This document shows positions 10,505 through 21,819 of a stretch of DNA of 64,000 nt, piece by piece. The notes below the pieces were generated by a model that saw only the letters and a program-made list of their open reading frames with translations, made no database searches and was not told the origin of the DNA. Source of the DNA: Corythucha ciliata (lineage: Eukaryota > Arthropoda > Insecta > Hemiptera > Tingidae); the NCBI GenBank assembly GCA_038030265.1, contig CM075943.1:9858001-9922000 (forward strand). Direction: 5' to 3'. Within the stretch, counting starts at the first letter, position 1; every line of letters starts with the position of its first letter. The translations under genes were made by a program, and so were the position numbers.

Positions 10505-12841
10505 CGCAGAAGAGTCGTCAGCATACCAGCATTGCTGAATTTCTGGCTCTAGTACACGAGCTTCAGTCCACCTTCATACTCGGTGGAGATTTCAACTCCA
10601 AACATCCCAGATTTGGATGCCATGCAACCAATCCTCGTGGAAGGCTGCTCCATGACATCATACTGTGTTATTCGATTGATGTGACTGCACCAATGGAACC
10701 GACCTTTTACCCAGATAATGGAAACACCCCTGATGTACTTGACTTCTTCCTATGCAAAAACACCACACACAAAATATCTAGCGCACGTGTAATCCATGAG
10801 ATGAGTTCAGACCACTACCCAGTAATAATAGAACTATCGCATTGCAGCAGCACGCTAATAACTCCACAACTAGTTCGTCATCCTTTCGACTGGGAAAAGT
10901 ACAAATGGACAGTGGAAGAACTGGTTACCCTGAGCATTCCCCTTAAAACACCTTCGGACATAGATAGTGCAGTTGCTTCCTTCACAACCATGATAGAAAT
11001 TGCAGCTGGCAGAGCTTCGGCTCATCAATCAACAAACCATAGATCACCAACTTTCGCATCCCAATGCTCACCATTGGTTAGAAACCTACTGCAAATCAAA
11101 AAAGACGCTAGAAGGACATGGGAATCGACACTTGATCCACGAGCTAAGACCCACTACAACCAGACAACTTAAACGTGCTCTGAAAGAAGAAAGTGACACT
11201 GATACCTACAATAAACTGGTGACAATTAATGCTCTCGACAACTTTTTATGGATGAAAACAAAGTGCATCACCAAAACCAGCAGTGACATACCTCCACTAA
11301 AAAATGATGGTCGCTGGTACACCACTATGAAAGAAAAAGTAGACTTTTTTGCTGGAATCTTCACTGATCAGTTCACACCTCACCCAGATAGTGCCCCCGA
11401 GTTCACCTCCGCAATTTGCAACAGTTTGGATGAACCTCTGCAACTTACACCATTTGCTGATTTCTTCTCGCCAGGAGATGTACGCAATGTCATTAACAGA
11501 CTCCCTACAAAAAAATCACCAGGCCACGATCTAATTACATATAATCTGTTGAAGGCCCTGCCGAGAAAAGGGATTGTCCTCTTAATTCAAATATACAATG
11601 CAATGCTGAGAACAACCCACATTCCAAACAAATGGAAACATGCTCTAATCATCCTTATCAAAAAACCCAACAAAAGAGCCTGTGATCCAAGTAGTTATAG
11701 ACCTATAAGTTTGCTGCCGGTCCTTTCTAAGGTCTTTGAGCGCCTCTTGCTACCGAAATTACTTACCTACCTCACAGTTCTTCTCCCCAACACCCAATTC
11801 GGATTCCGAGCAAATCATTCATGTCCAATGCAATTACACCGGGTGATTGAGAAGATACTTGAAACGTATGAAACTAAGAAGGTGTGCCTTGGTGTTTTTC
11901 TTGATTCCGAGAAAGCCTTTGATAAGGTTTTTCATCCTGGGCTTCTCAGCAAAATAAAGCCACATCTACCTGACACCTACTACCGACTTGTCTATTCCCA
12001 CCTGCAAGGCCGAACTTTCTCTGTCAAGTATAAAACAGCCATCTCAGCATCCCGGCCCATTCTGGCAGGAGTCCCACAGGGTAGTCTGCTTGGACCCTTC
12101 TTGTACCTAGCATATGTGAGTGATCTCCCTACCCCCTCCGCGACGAACTCCATGGCTGCACAATATGAAGATGACACTGCATTCCTGCAAGTAGGAGACT
12201 CATTCACTGCTACTGCCACGGAGCTACAGAGTACAATCGATGAGACAAACAACTGCGGTGTATGAAATGGCGGGTCAAAATGAACCCAGATAAATCTGTT
12301 CTGGTGCCATTTACTCTTCGCCAACAAAACTTCCACGGCATAATGCTACTTAAAGGAGTGCCAATCCCTCAAGACCGAACAGTACGCTACCTTGGTCTTC
12401 ACTTAGACACTAAACTTACATGGGGAGATCATATAAAGTACCTGGTCATGAAAGTCCGGCAACGAATAAGGCAACTGAAACCTTTACTAGGAGATAGGTC
12501 ACCCATCTCTCTTAGCACAAAAAGGCTTATCTATCTTTCATTAATAAAACCGATTTGGTCTTACTCCTGCGGTCTGTGGGGGGGGGGGGGCGGCAGCAGC
12601 AACTCATATTAATAAGATACAGGTGACACAAAACCGTGTTCTGAGACTCATTACTACGGCACCATGGTTGTATGTGAGAAATGCGACGCTGCACAACGAC
12701 CTGGACATCCCTTATGTATCCGCTGTGAACAAGGAAACATACACCAGACTGCATTCCCGCATGACGGACCATCCAAACCCAACTGTGTCACAAATAGCAG
12801 ATAACCCTCCACCTGCACCAATCAGACGCAGACTGCACTGA
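10505..12841 (+). pseudogene. Jockey ORF2: partial endonuclease, reverse transcriptase; frameshifted
   Basis: The endonuclease starts mid-domain (FILGGDFNSKHPRFGC, then LDFFLC and SSDHYPVI). A frame change lies at about 11150-11165. The RT carries KKSPGHD, YRPISLLPVLSKVFERLLLP, QFGFRANHSC, the DSEKAFDKV box, GVPQGSLLGP and YEDDTAF at about 12168-12188. A second break is near 12262. A third is at the run of 13 G at about 12578-12590, after which RVLRLITTAPWYVRN-type sequence continues to the stop at 12841. The second position of the catalytic box is Glu where Jockey relatives usually have Ala. The endonuclease N-terminus was lost with the internal insertion. Confidence 0.85.
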
Positions 12842-13031
12842 AGAGAAAGAGACCGCAAGACGCCCTTCTCATATAAATTTCAACAAACGTTATTCTGAGT
12901 GATAAGAACTGGTACAGGGCAGCCACTGGGCTGTACCTGAAAACCATGTTTCATGTTAATTAGATACTTTATCTACTTTATACTGTTATTATCCTAACTG
13001 TAATGTTGATTTTTTTGACAATAAAGTTAAC

Positions 13032-13036
<5 letters not shown>

Positions 13037-13080
<44 letters not shown>

Positions 13081-13090
13081 AAAACGGTGC
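13037..13090 (+). repeat. Poly-A tail of the Jockey element and right TSD copy
   Basis: An uninterrupted A run follows AATAAAGTTAACTTGTT, and GGAAAACGGTGC follows at 13079-13090, matching 8409-8420. Confidence 0.9.
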
Positions 13091-13091
13091 G

Positions 13092-13493
13092 CTTTGCCTT
13101 GTCCTTGGTTTTGGACATAGTGGCAATGTGTCCGGGTGCAATGCTGTTAGATCTAAAATTGAGAAAAAGAGCTAATGTTCTGTTCTTGTGGTGGGGGAGG
13201 GGGAGGGCAAGTACGCTGCTGAAAGTTTATAAAAAGCGCTAATATTGATGGCTAAAATTGCGAACAAGCGCTTTATTCTTGCCTGGAATTAAAGAACAGC
13301 GCTAATACGTGAATTCAACTTACAGGAAAAGCGCTCGTTCTCGGATAAAATTGAGAAGAGGCTAACGCGCGAATCCCTGAAAGCAATGTCGTGGCTAAAC
13401 GATATACACGATGCGAGTAAAAGTACGCACTTTTACGCACGAGACAAAAGGCACTCGTTTAAAGCTACATCGGCGTAGCTAGCTCTAAACAGA
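13092..13493 (+). repeat. Type 1 degenerate minisatellite, about 29-bp units
   Basis: Decayed units of the form GCTAAAATTGAGAAAA plus GCGCTAATTCGCG recur. The same units return at 17610-18590, 24500-24812, 25810-27960 and 47400-48720. No coding potential is seen. Confidence 0.7.
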
Positions 13494-13501
13494 AGCGAAA
13501 G

Positions 13502-16500
13502 CAGTGGCGGATCCAATGGAGGGGCCATCGGGGCCATGGCCCCTCGCTTGGAGTCGAGGTCACTAGCGCAAAAAAAAAAAAATCACCAAAATCTCCTACA
13601 AAATCCTATCGAGGAGGGGTGATTACCTCTAATTTTTTGGGTCATTTTGTCAGAGACTCGAGGGTGGAACGCGACCACGTCAAGGGAAAAATGAATGCGA
13701 AAGGTCTCGCCAAGGGCAAACTATAAGCGAAACGTCACATTGTGGGGGAAAAAAACTCTTTCGAAAGGCCGCGGCACAACGAGTAAACTATACGCAAAAT
13801 GCCCCACGGCGGGCAAAACGCAACATTCGGGAAAAAACTCACGTGAATCGTTCATCTTTGTTTTGTTGGTTTTCTTAGTTTTGCCTTAGTGGCGACAAGA
13901 TTGCTGATGAGGGGCACCGGGATTGGGCCCGAAATGCATACTGTCAAAAACTACGCGGCTGTAATTGTTCAAATTTAAATAATCAACTTTCCATTTAACA
14001 CTCACGTGAATCGCCACATTCAAGGCGACATTTACGTGAAATGCAGCGTCAAGGGAAACAAATAATGCGAAACGCTTCTCCAAGAGCAATGTTAAGGTGA
14101 TGTTAAGGAGGTTGAAAAAAGTCGTCGGTTTCACGAAAAAATGGTCAATTTCATAACGGAATTGTCTGTTTTATGAGAAAAATGAGAAAACGTTCAAATT
14201 TGTAAGGCATCTTAAGCCTATGAGCATAATGGTTGATTTTATGAGGAAATTTTCACTCTAAAAGGTGTCAATTCGATGAGTACATCGTCAGTTTGGTAAG
14301 ATAATAGTCAATTTTATGAAGAAAATGACAATTGTAAAAGGAATTGTCAATATAATGAGAAAATTGCCTTTTTTGAATGAATTTACAGAAATGATCAATG
14401 TAAGAGTGAATTGTCAATTTTAGGAGGAAATTATTAATTTTATGGGGTAATTGTCTATTTTATGAGGAAATTATCAATTTTATGAGGAAATTGGCACTTT
14501 TATGGGGGAACGGTCAATTTCATGAGGAAATTGTCTATTTTATGGCGAAATTGTCAATTTTATGAGGAAATTGTCCATTTAATGAGGAAATTCTCAATTT
14601 GATGTAGTAATTTTCAATTTTATGAGGAAATTGTCTTTTTTATGCGGAAATAGCATGCTTTATAAGGAAATGGTCACTTTCATTAGGAAATGGTCAATTT
14701 TATGGGGAAATTGTTAATTATATGAGGAATTGTCAATTTTTAGAGTAAATTGTCTCTTTTACGAGGAAATTTTCACTTTTATGGGGAAATTGTCAATTTT
14801 ATGAGGAAATTATCCATTTTATGAGAAAATTGTCAATTTTATATCGAAATCGTGAATTTTATGAGGAAAGTGTATGCTTTATAAGGAAATTGTCAATTTT
14901 ATGAGGAAATTGTCCATTCTACGAGGAAATGTATATGTTATAGGAAATGGTAAATTTCATGAAGAAATAGTCGATTTTATAGGCAATATAGTCTATGCTA
15001 TGATGAAATTGTAAATTTGATGAAGAAATTGTCAATTTGATGAAGTAATTGTCAATTTGATGAAGAAATTGTCAATTTGATGAAGTAATTGTCAATTTTA
15101 TGAGGAAATTGTCACTTTTATGCGGAAATAGTATGCTTTATAAGGAATTGGTCACTTTCATTAGGAAATGGTAAATTTTGTGGGGAAATTGTTAGTTATA
15201 TGAGGAATTGTAGTCAATTTTATGAGGAAATTGTCCATTTAATGAGGAAATTCTCAATATTATAAGGAAATCGTGAATTTCACGAGGAAATTGTATGCTT
15301 TATAAGGAAATTGTCAATTTTATGAGGAAATTATCCATTTTATGAGAAAATTGTCAATTTTATATGGAAATCGTGAATTTTATGAGGAAAGTGTATGCTT
15401 TATAAGGAAATTGTCACGAGGAAATGTATATGTTATAGGAAATGGTAAATTTCATGAAGAAATAGTCGATTTTATAGGCAATATAGTCTATGCTATGATG
15501 AAATTGTAAATTTGATGAAGAAATTGTCAATTTGATGAAGTAATTGTCAATTTGATGAAGAAATTGTCAATTTGATGAAGTAATTGTCAATTTTATGAGG
15601 AAATTGTCACTTTTATGCGGAAATAGTATGCTTTATAAGGAATTGGTCACTTTCATTAGGAAATGGTAAATTTTGTGGGGAAATTGTTAGTTATATGAGG
15701 AATTGTCAATTTTTAGAGTAAATTGTCTCTTTTACGAGGAAATTTTCACTTTTATGGGGAAATTGTCAATTTTATGGAGAAATAATAATTTTTGTGTGGA
15801 AATTGTCTAGTTTATGAGGAAATTGACAAGTTTATGAGGCTAATGTCTATTTTGTGGTGAGATTGTCAATTTTTTGATGAAATTGTCAATTCTATCATGA
15901 AATTGTATTATGTTATAAGGAAATTTGTCAATTTTATGAAGAAATACTCAATTTTATAGGGGAATTACCAATTTGATGAGGAAATCGTGAATTTTATGAG
16001 AAAATTGTATGCTTTACAAGGAAATGTCAATTTCACGAAGAGATTGTCAATTTTATGAGAAAATTGTCAATTATGTGAGAAATTGTCCCTTTTATGAGGA
16101 AATTGTCAATTTTATTGGGAAATTTCCAATTTTACGAGGAAAGTGTTAATTTCATGAGGAGACTGTCAATTTTATCAACAGCCAATTTTGGTAAATTTGT
16201 TTGCCAGTAAACCAACTTGACTGGGTGGCCTATTTCAGTGACCGATTGTACCGATTTTGCGCACTAAGAACAGTTTTTAGATGGTTTCACTTGATAAACT
16301 GTAATTTCGCTCACTAAAAAAACCCAATTTTGAGGGTTAAAATTACAGTGCTAGCCGTGAGACATAAGAGCTTCCCCTCCACCACGGCGCTGAGTTTACT
16401 TCATTCGGCGGGAGGCGTGTTTTTGCCAAACTAATAGTTCACGTTACGATGAATGTTGTTGTTTTTTTTCATGTTTTCGACCTTTGGGTTTCCTTAATTT

Positions 16501-16649
16501 TCCGATTTTTCAATTATCAGATATTGAGACCATTGATAACGGTGTCCGTCTGGATAACTGTGTGACGTGTGGTATATTTCTAGGGCAGGGGGCCGGATGG
16601 TGTCATATAATATGGCCCTCTCCTTAAGCTGACTTTGGATCCGCGCCTG
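13502..16649 (+). mobile_element. Non-autonomous hAT-type element, copy A
   Basis: The left end CAGTGGCGGATCCAA and right end TTGGATCCGCGCCTG form a 15-bp imperfect terminal inverted repeat. A perfect 8-bp TSD, AGCGAAAG, flanks it at 13494-13501 and 16650-16657. CAG/CTG ends with 8-bp TSDs are the hallmark of hAT elements. It has no transposase. Its interior is unique sequence of about 600 bp, then about 2 kb of 20-bp minisatellite, then about 460 bp of unique sequence. A second copy is at 38028-45443. Confidence 0.9.
14109..16190 (+). repeat. 20-bp minisatellite inside hAT copy A
   Basis: Units of the form GAGGAAATTGTCAATTTTAT repeat with heavy decay. A segment of about 400 bp is itself duplicated: the block around 14830-15175 (with GAAATAGTCGATTTTATAGG) recurs around 15345-15670, showing later segmental duplication inside the array. 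Confidence 0.85.
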
Positions 16650-16657
16650 AGCGAAAG

Positions 16658-17340
16658 GTGGGCATTTTTTAGTGGTCAGGGTCGGACTTTGGGCGCTACC
16701 GTGACCGGCCGGGAAAATAAATACCAGAAACCATCAACTTTACGGTTATTTAGACTGTAAACTCGCATTTTTTTTCCAATAATGATATTTGAAACCAAAA
16801 TTGGCCTGGATTCGACGTGTAGAGCGCAGTCGAAACACACTCGCGCATATTCGCAAAATTGAATGGACATTGGATAGTTTCTGGTGTTTATTTTTGCGAA
16901 ATCGGGGCTTCTTTTTTGTGACAGGGTCCAAAAGTCTGACGATAGCCTCAACAATTTCAGCAGTCTTTAGCTAAATATCCGCGAATTTGGATGATTCCCG
17001 GCGGAATATTTGTGAAATTGTATTTTTCAGGTCTCTACTTACGCAAAGTTGCAAGTTTCACGAATAGCTGTGTAATTGTAACATTTAGAACTGACATTCT
17101 TGAGAACGCGAATTGTACTATTTTCACTGCGTTTTTGGCCATTTTTCGGCGAATCGTCAATTCAGTCATTTTCAATTAATGAACGTCAAGTTTTGTCACA
17201 GAATCCGTTACTTGGTTAAAAACTGGTAATTTTTGCCGCTTAAACTGACCATTCGGCCCAAAAACGTTCAATTACGCCCAAAAATGTGTCAATTCAGACA
17301 AAGAATCGCCCAGCTAAACTGTAGCGTATACCTTGGTTGG
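16658..17340. other. No recognisable gene
   Basis: AT-rich sequence between hAT copy A and the next array. Short ORFs on both strands overlap and have no recognisable motif. The part from about 17150 has loose repeats of TCAATTCAGNCA-like phrases. Confidence 0.4.
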
Positions 17341-18590
17341 TGTGAGGAGGGCGGACCGCCCGGGCCCACTGTCTGCCCCCGAAAAGGTTGAATAGTAAAA
17401 GTGGAATTATTAGGTTCTATATTCATGGATGTAGCCTAGATCCATGAATATAGAACGCATACTTTCAATAATATAGGTACAACAGGTAATATAGGTTGAA
17501 CAGCGATTTCGTTCCTTTCTACGAATTTCAGTCTCTCCTAACGTTGCAATAAGTGATGTCAGCGAAGAGTGGGGCTGAATATTCAATTGATTTCCCAAGA
17601 GCGCTTCTGGTGGCTCAAATTTTAGAAAATTCGCGGCTAAAATGGAGAAAATACACCGTCCCCTGTTTCGTTAGGTCCTTGAGCGCACTAAACCGCTGAT
17701 CGTCAATGTACAACTTGCTGATGTATGCGGAGGCCATTCTACGGCTACAATGTGTAAATAAGCGCAAAAGTGTAGTTTCGGGGCACAGCCCGCGGCTAAA
17801 ATTGAGAAAACACGTTACTAATTTACATGACAAAAGTAACGCCAATTAGGGTTAAAATTGGGCAAAAATGGCTAATTCATAACTGAAATCTTGTATAAAA
17901 ATTATTATGTATCGCACAATTCACATATAAAAAAGAGAATAGATGCTAATTCACTGCAAAAGTATCATAAACCGCTATTTAACAGCTGAAATTGAGAAAA
18001 CAAAAATCCGTAGCTTCTGGGAGCTTCAAGGCTCAAAATAAAAACAGTGCTAATCTATAGCAAAAAGTAAAGAATATTGCTAATGTGAGGCTAAAATATA
18101 TAAAAAAAACGACTAAAATTGAAAAAAAATCACTAATTAGAGCTGCCAAAATTAAGAAAACTCTAAATGTTGAACTCTCTCTCTAAAAACTCTCTGAGAA
18201 GAAATGCTAATTCGGATCTAAAAATGGAAAAAAATGGCTAATCTGCGGCTAAAATTGCGGAAACCACCAAGTCGTGGCTGAAACTGAGAAAACTCGCGAA
18301 TTCACGGGCTAGAAGCACTATAATGCAATGCTAAAATTGAGAAAAAGTGCCAGTTCGCGGCTAAACTTGAGGAAAGTCACCTAATTCACGGACAAAACTG
18401 TGGTAAAATTTCCAACTTGAATACTCACTTTCCTGCCTCCTGAAAGGCAACTTTGTGGCTAAAATTGAGAAAAACGGCAAATTCGTGGGGCTATAAAGTT
18501 ATAAAAACACCACTGATGCTCGAACTGAGAACAGTGCTGAAATGTAGAAAAAATCGCTAATGTGGATCGCTAAAGTGGAGAAAACTCAAC
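17341..18590 (+). repeat. Type 1 minisatellite unit with GC-rich head
   Basis: The head is GGGCGGACCGCCCGGGCCC at about 17349-17367, with CTGCCCCCGAAAAGG following. From about 17610 the degenerate GCTAAAATTGAGAAAA / CGCTAATTCGCGG units run to 18590. A GC-rich block (GGGGCGCCCCGGGTCCCG, about 18613) closes it. The same head-array-tail layout recurs elsewhere in the window. Confidence 0.65.
17414..17456. repeat. Perfect 17-bp hairpin
   Basis: GTTCTATATTCATGGAT (17414-17430) pairs exactly with 17440-17456 across a 9-nt loop. It lies between the GC-rich head and the array. Confidence 0.75.
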
Positions 18591-18840
18591 TTGGGGGCTC
18601 CCTCTTGGAGATGGGGCGCCCCGGGTCCCGATAGACGCAGGTCCACCACACCAGTGCAGCCAAAGAAGAAAACTGACTGTTCCGTGGAACATTTTCTGGT
18701 GGATAAATTTATCGAGAATGCAGTGAAAATACGGTTACGAAAATATACTTTTGTCCATCCTATACTCCAGTTGGGTGGGCAATAGCCTGCCCAGCCCCCT
18801 AAACTTTATACGCCACTGCGTTATCAGTCACAAACTGAAG
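18591..18840. repeat. GC-rich tail of type 1 unit and hAT-like end
   Basis: Contains GGTCCACCACACCAGTG, resembling GGTCCACCAGTG at about 36745. It ends near TATACGCCACTG (18807-18818), which looks like the right terminus of a CAGTGGCG-type hAT repeat; no partner TSD was found. Confidence 0.4.
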
Positions 18841-18859
18841 CTCACGTAACCGGCGCCAC

Positions 18860-19800
18860 CTTAACCGCGCTAACTAAAATTAGTTTTGCAGGTTTTGATT
18901 ACTCAAAAAATGAATTTGGCTCATTTAAAATCCAAATTCCCAATTTTGGACTACTCCAAACCTTAATTTCGTCAATTTGGGCCCGATAAACCCCAAATTT
19001 TTTGCAGATTTCATTTCATTCAAAACCTAATTTTGTGGACTTGGCTCATTTCAACCACAATTTCACAGATATTGGTTATTTTGCTCAGCAACTTTAGTGG
19101 GGTTGGCTCTTTCCAGACTCCACAGTCGCACACGGCTTTGACCAATTCAAAAAGCTAACATCGAAAACACAAATCTCGTGATTTCAGCAGCTTGAACCCA
19201 AATTTTACTGCGGATTTTCGCTCCCTCATAACCATTATCGCGGATTTTACTTCTTCAAAACCTATTTTCACGAACACGGGGGTGACACACATGGCGGGAC
19301 GGGAAGAATTATTTGGGGGGGAAGTTCCCCGTTAGGCCCCGCGCACACTAGGAGAAAAAAGACGCCGACGCGCGAGTCAGCGTCTTTTTTCCCTGGGAAG
19401 AGACGACTCTCGCGTGCGCGTCCAATGTGAAAGGGCCCATAGAGTTCTAGGTGTTTTTACTGCAGGAGTCGGACGCTGACGCGCGCGTCGGCGTCTTTTT
19501 TCTCCTAGCGTGCGCGGGGCCTTAGTTTTTTCCTAAAATCAGTTTCGCAAATGTTGCTCGTTCAAAAAACCAAAGAGACTCTTTCAAAAAGCAAATTCAT
19601 GGATTTGTTGTCACACAAACCTCAGTTTTGCGGGCTTTCGCTCTTTCAAAACCTAATTCGCCGATTTGGCTCGTTCAAAAATCATAATTTAATAGTTTTG
19701 GCTCTTTCAAACCTCAGTTTTGTTGTTTTCGTTCTTTCAAAACTTATTTCCTACCTGAAAACGCGGACCTCTCCCCTTCAACGATTAGTTAGGCGTCCTA
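18860..19800 (+). repeat. Type 3 degenerate minisatellite, about 31-bp units
   Basis: Loose units with TTCAAAACC, AATTTTGTGGA and TTTGGCTC phrases run through 18860-19300 and 19530-19790. A MITE at 19335-19521 interrupts them. No ORF with any recognisable product. Confidence 0.6.
19335..19521. mobile_element. MITE with about 40-bp inverted repeats, TTA TSD (PIF/Harbinger-like)
   Basis: The left arm GGCCCCGCGCACACTAGGAG and the following A run, GACGCCGACGCGCG, are repeated inverted at the right end with one or two mismatches. TTA flanks both sides (19332-19334 and 19522-19524). Short length, long arms and a 3-bp TWA duplication point to Harbinger-type mobilisation. It is far more GC-rich than its surroundings. 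Confidence 0.85.
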
Positions 19801-19849
19801 CTTTTCTTATTAGGGGTGCTCGGAAATCACTTTTACATCTCTGGTCACC

Positions 19850-20610
19850 CTAGTCAGGTTTCACAATTTTAGGGCGTGAACGGCGGGTTTTGGCTATTTT
19901 TAGGGTGCAAATGGTCAGTTTGTCAATTTTTTGCAGCGCGAATGCCAATCGTCATGCCATGTCATGAATGCCAGTTGCAGGACACAAATTTTGGCCATTT
20001 TAGAGTCAATTGAGTCAGATTTGCCTAGTTTTAGGGCAAAAATTTATTGCTTGCGAATCAACAGTTTAGCGATTTTGGCATCACCAGTGGTTTGTTGTCC
20101 ATTTTCAGAGCACAACTATTGTCAGTTTTGACACTTTCATGGCTCCAATCTTCAGTCTTGCCATTTTTCAGGCGAGTGTGACTCTGATTTGCCAATTTTA
20201 GGGCGTGAATAGCCAGTCAGGCCAGCTCAGAGGGCAGACGAAATCGTGAGTTCAAGCATTTCGAAGGCGCGAAACATTGCAGTTTTCCCATTTTTAGGTC
20301 CAAGTGAGAGTGGGCCTATTTTATGCCACGAGTTGTCATTTTGGCCATTTTTCAACAGTCCGTTTAGCAATTTAAAGTGTGAATTTGAGTCAGATTCAAA
20401 AATGTTAGGACGTGCCTTGCCAATTGGACTATTCTCAGGTCATGAATCTTCTGTTTTGGCATTTTAAACGCGCGAATCGTCAGCATATTAGGTATTTTTG
20501 GAGTGAATTTAGTCAGGGTTGCCAATTTTTGGGGTCGTGAATAGTCGGCGTGAATTTTTCATGCCACGAATGGTCAGTTTTAGTCATTTATTAAGGGCAA
20601 ACCTTCTCGG
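19850..20610 (+). repeat. Type 4 degenerate minisatellite, about 33-bp units
   Basis: Repeated phrases TTTTAGGGCGTGAAT, AGTCAGTTTTGG and CCATTTTT recur with much divergence. It abuts the type 3 array and the 13-bp satellite. Short ORFs here reflect repeat composition. Confidence 0.6.
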
Positions 20611-20716
20611 TTCTACATTCCTTCATTGTTTTGTCAACGATATTTATCATCAACTATTCTCAAATATGAACCACCCTCACACCTCATAGAGAGGTGTTGC
20701 GCCTGCTACACCTTGG

Positions 20717-21664
20717 ATATGGGATATGGATATGGGATATGGATATGGGATATGGGATATGGATATGGGATATGGATATGGGATATGGATATGGGATATG
20801 GATATGGGATATGGATATGGGATATGGATATGGGATATGGATATGGGATATGGATATGGGATATGGATATGGGATATGGATATGGGATATGGATATGGGA
20901 TATGGATATGGGATATGGATATGGGATATGGATATGGGATATGGATATGGGATATGGATATGGGATATGGATATGGGATATGGATATGGGATATGGATAT
21001 GGGATATGGATATGGGATATGGATATGGGATATGGATATGGATATGGGTTATGGATATGGGATATGGATATGGGATATGGATATGGGATATGGATATGGG
21101 ATATGGATATGGGATATGGATATGGGATATGGATATGGGATATGGATATGGGATATGGATATGGGATATGGATATGGGATATGGATATGGGATATGGATA
21201 TGGGATATGGATATGGGATATGGATATGGGATATGGATATGGGATATGGATATGGGATATGGATATGGGATATGGATATGGGATATGGATATGGGATATG
21301 GGATATGGGATATGGATATGGGATATGGGATATGGGATATGGGATATGGGATATGGGATATGGGATATGGATATGGGATATGGATATGGGATATGGATAT
21401 GGGATATGGATATGGGATATGGATATGGGATATGGATATGGGATATGGATATGGGATATGGATATGGGATATGGATATGGGATATGGATATGGGATATGG
21501 ATATGGGATATGGATATGGGATATGGATATGGGATATGGATATGGGATATGGATATGGGATATGGATATGGGATATGGATATGGGATATGGATATGGGAT
21601 ATGGATATGGGATATGGGATATGGGATATGGATATGGGATATGGATATGGGATATGGATATGGG
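20717..21664 (+). repeat. 13-bp satellite, GGATATGGGATAT
   Basis: About 70 near-perfect units over about 950 bp, with a few variant blocks: a 6-bp insertion near 21030-21045 and a 7-bp-unit (GGATATG) stretch at about 21295-21365. The unit lacks stop codons in most frames, so long overlapping ORFs appear on both strands; these are artefacts. High identity implies recent expansion, in contrast to the decayed arrays nearby. Confidence 0.95.
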
Positions 21665-21740
21665 AAATCGGGACCGAGCAAACAAAACATGGTGTTGTCG
21701 AGGGGGAAAGAGATGGCTCGGAGTTGAATAGTTCCTGGTC

Positions 21741-21812
21741 GCCGCGGTGTCTTGGTGGTCTAAGAGCCGTACCGGAGATACGGTGTCCGGGTTCGAATCC
21801 CCCTCCGTGCCA
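21741..21812 (+). tRNA. tRNA-like sequence, probably a tRNA pseudogene or SINE head
   Basis: The length is 72 nt. The D stem is 21750-21753 with 21762-21765. The anticodon stem is 5 bp (CCGTA/TACGG) around the loop CCGGAGA, giving anticodon GGA but C instead of U at position 33. Box B is GGTTCGAATCC, a perfect match. The acceptor stem has one mismatch and the T stem two. The variable loop is short, unlike a true tRNA-Ser. It is followed by GCC-A, then unrelated sequence. Probably not a working tRNA. Confidence 0.5.
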
Positions 21813-21819
21813 GTTTCTT

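Larger units (their letters stand above)
8421..13078 (+). mobile_element. Full-length Jockey-type LINE with poly-A tail, internally interrupted
   Basis: The element is bounded by a perfect 12-bp TSD (8409-8420 and 13079-13090) and ends in AATAAAG-type sequence plus about 40 A (13037-13078). The TSD places its 5' end at 8421, so it was inserted full length. ORF1 begins at 8584 and is cut at about 8877. A reversed LINE fragment occupies about 8878-10485. ORF2 resumes inside the endonuclease at about 10505. Part of ORF1 and the N-terminal endonuclease are missing, so the internal insertion was accompanied by a deletion. Several frameshifts make it inactive. Confidence 0.9.

Noticed and set aside
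13092..16190. CRISPR-like alternation of repeats and spacers in the arrays
   Set aside because: Units are contiguous and degenerate, without unique spacers of constant length, and the genome is eukaryotic.
8231..18818. One large hAT element from CAGTGGCG (8231) to CGCCACTG (18818)
   Set aside because: The 8-bp flanks (CTCCCACC and CGTTATCA) do not match, so these ends are not demonstrably a pair.
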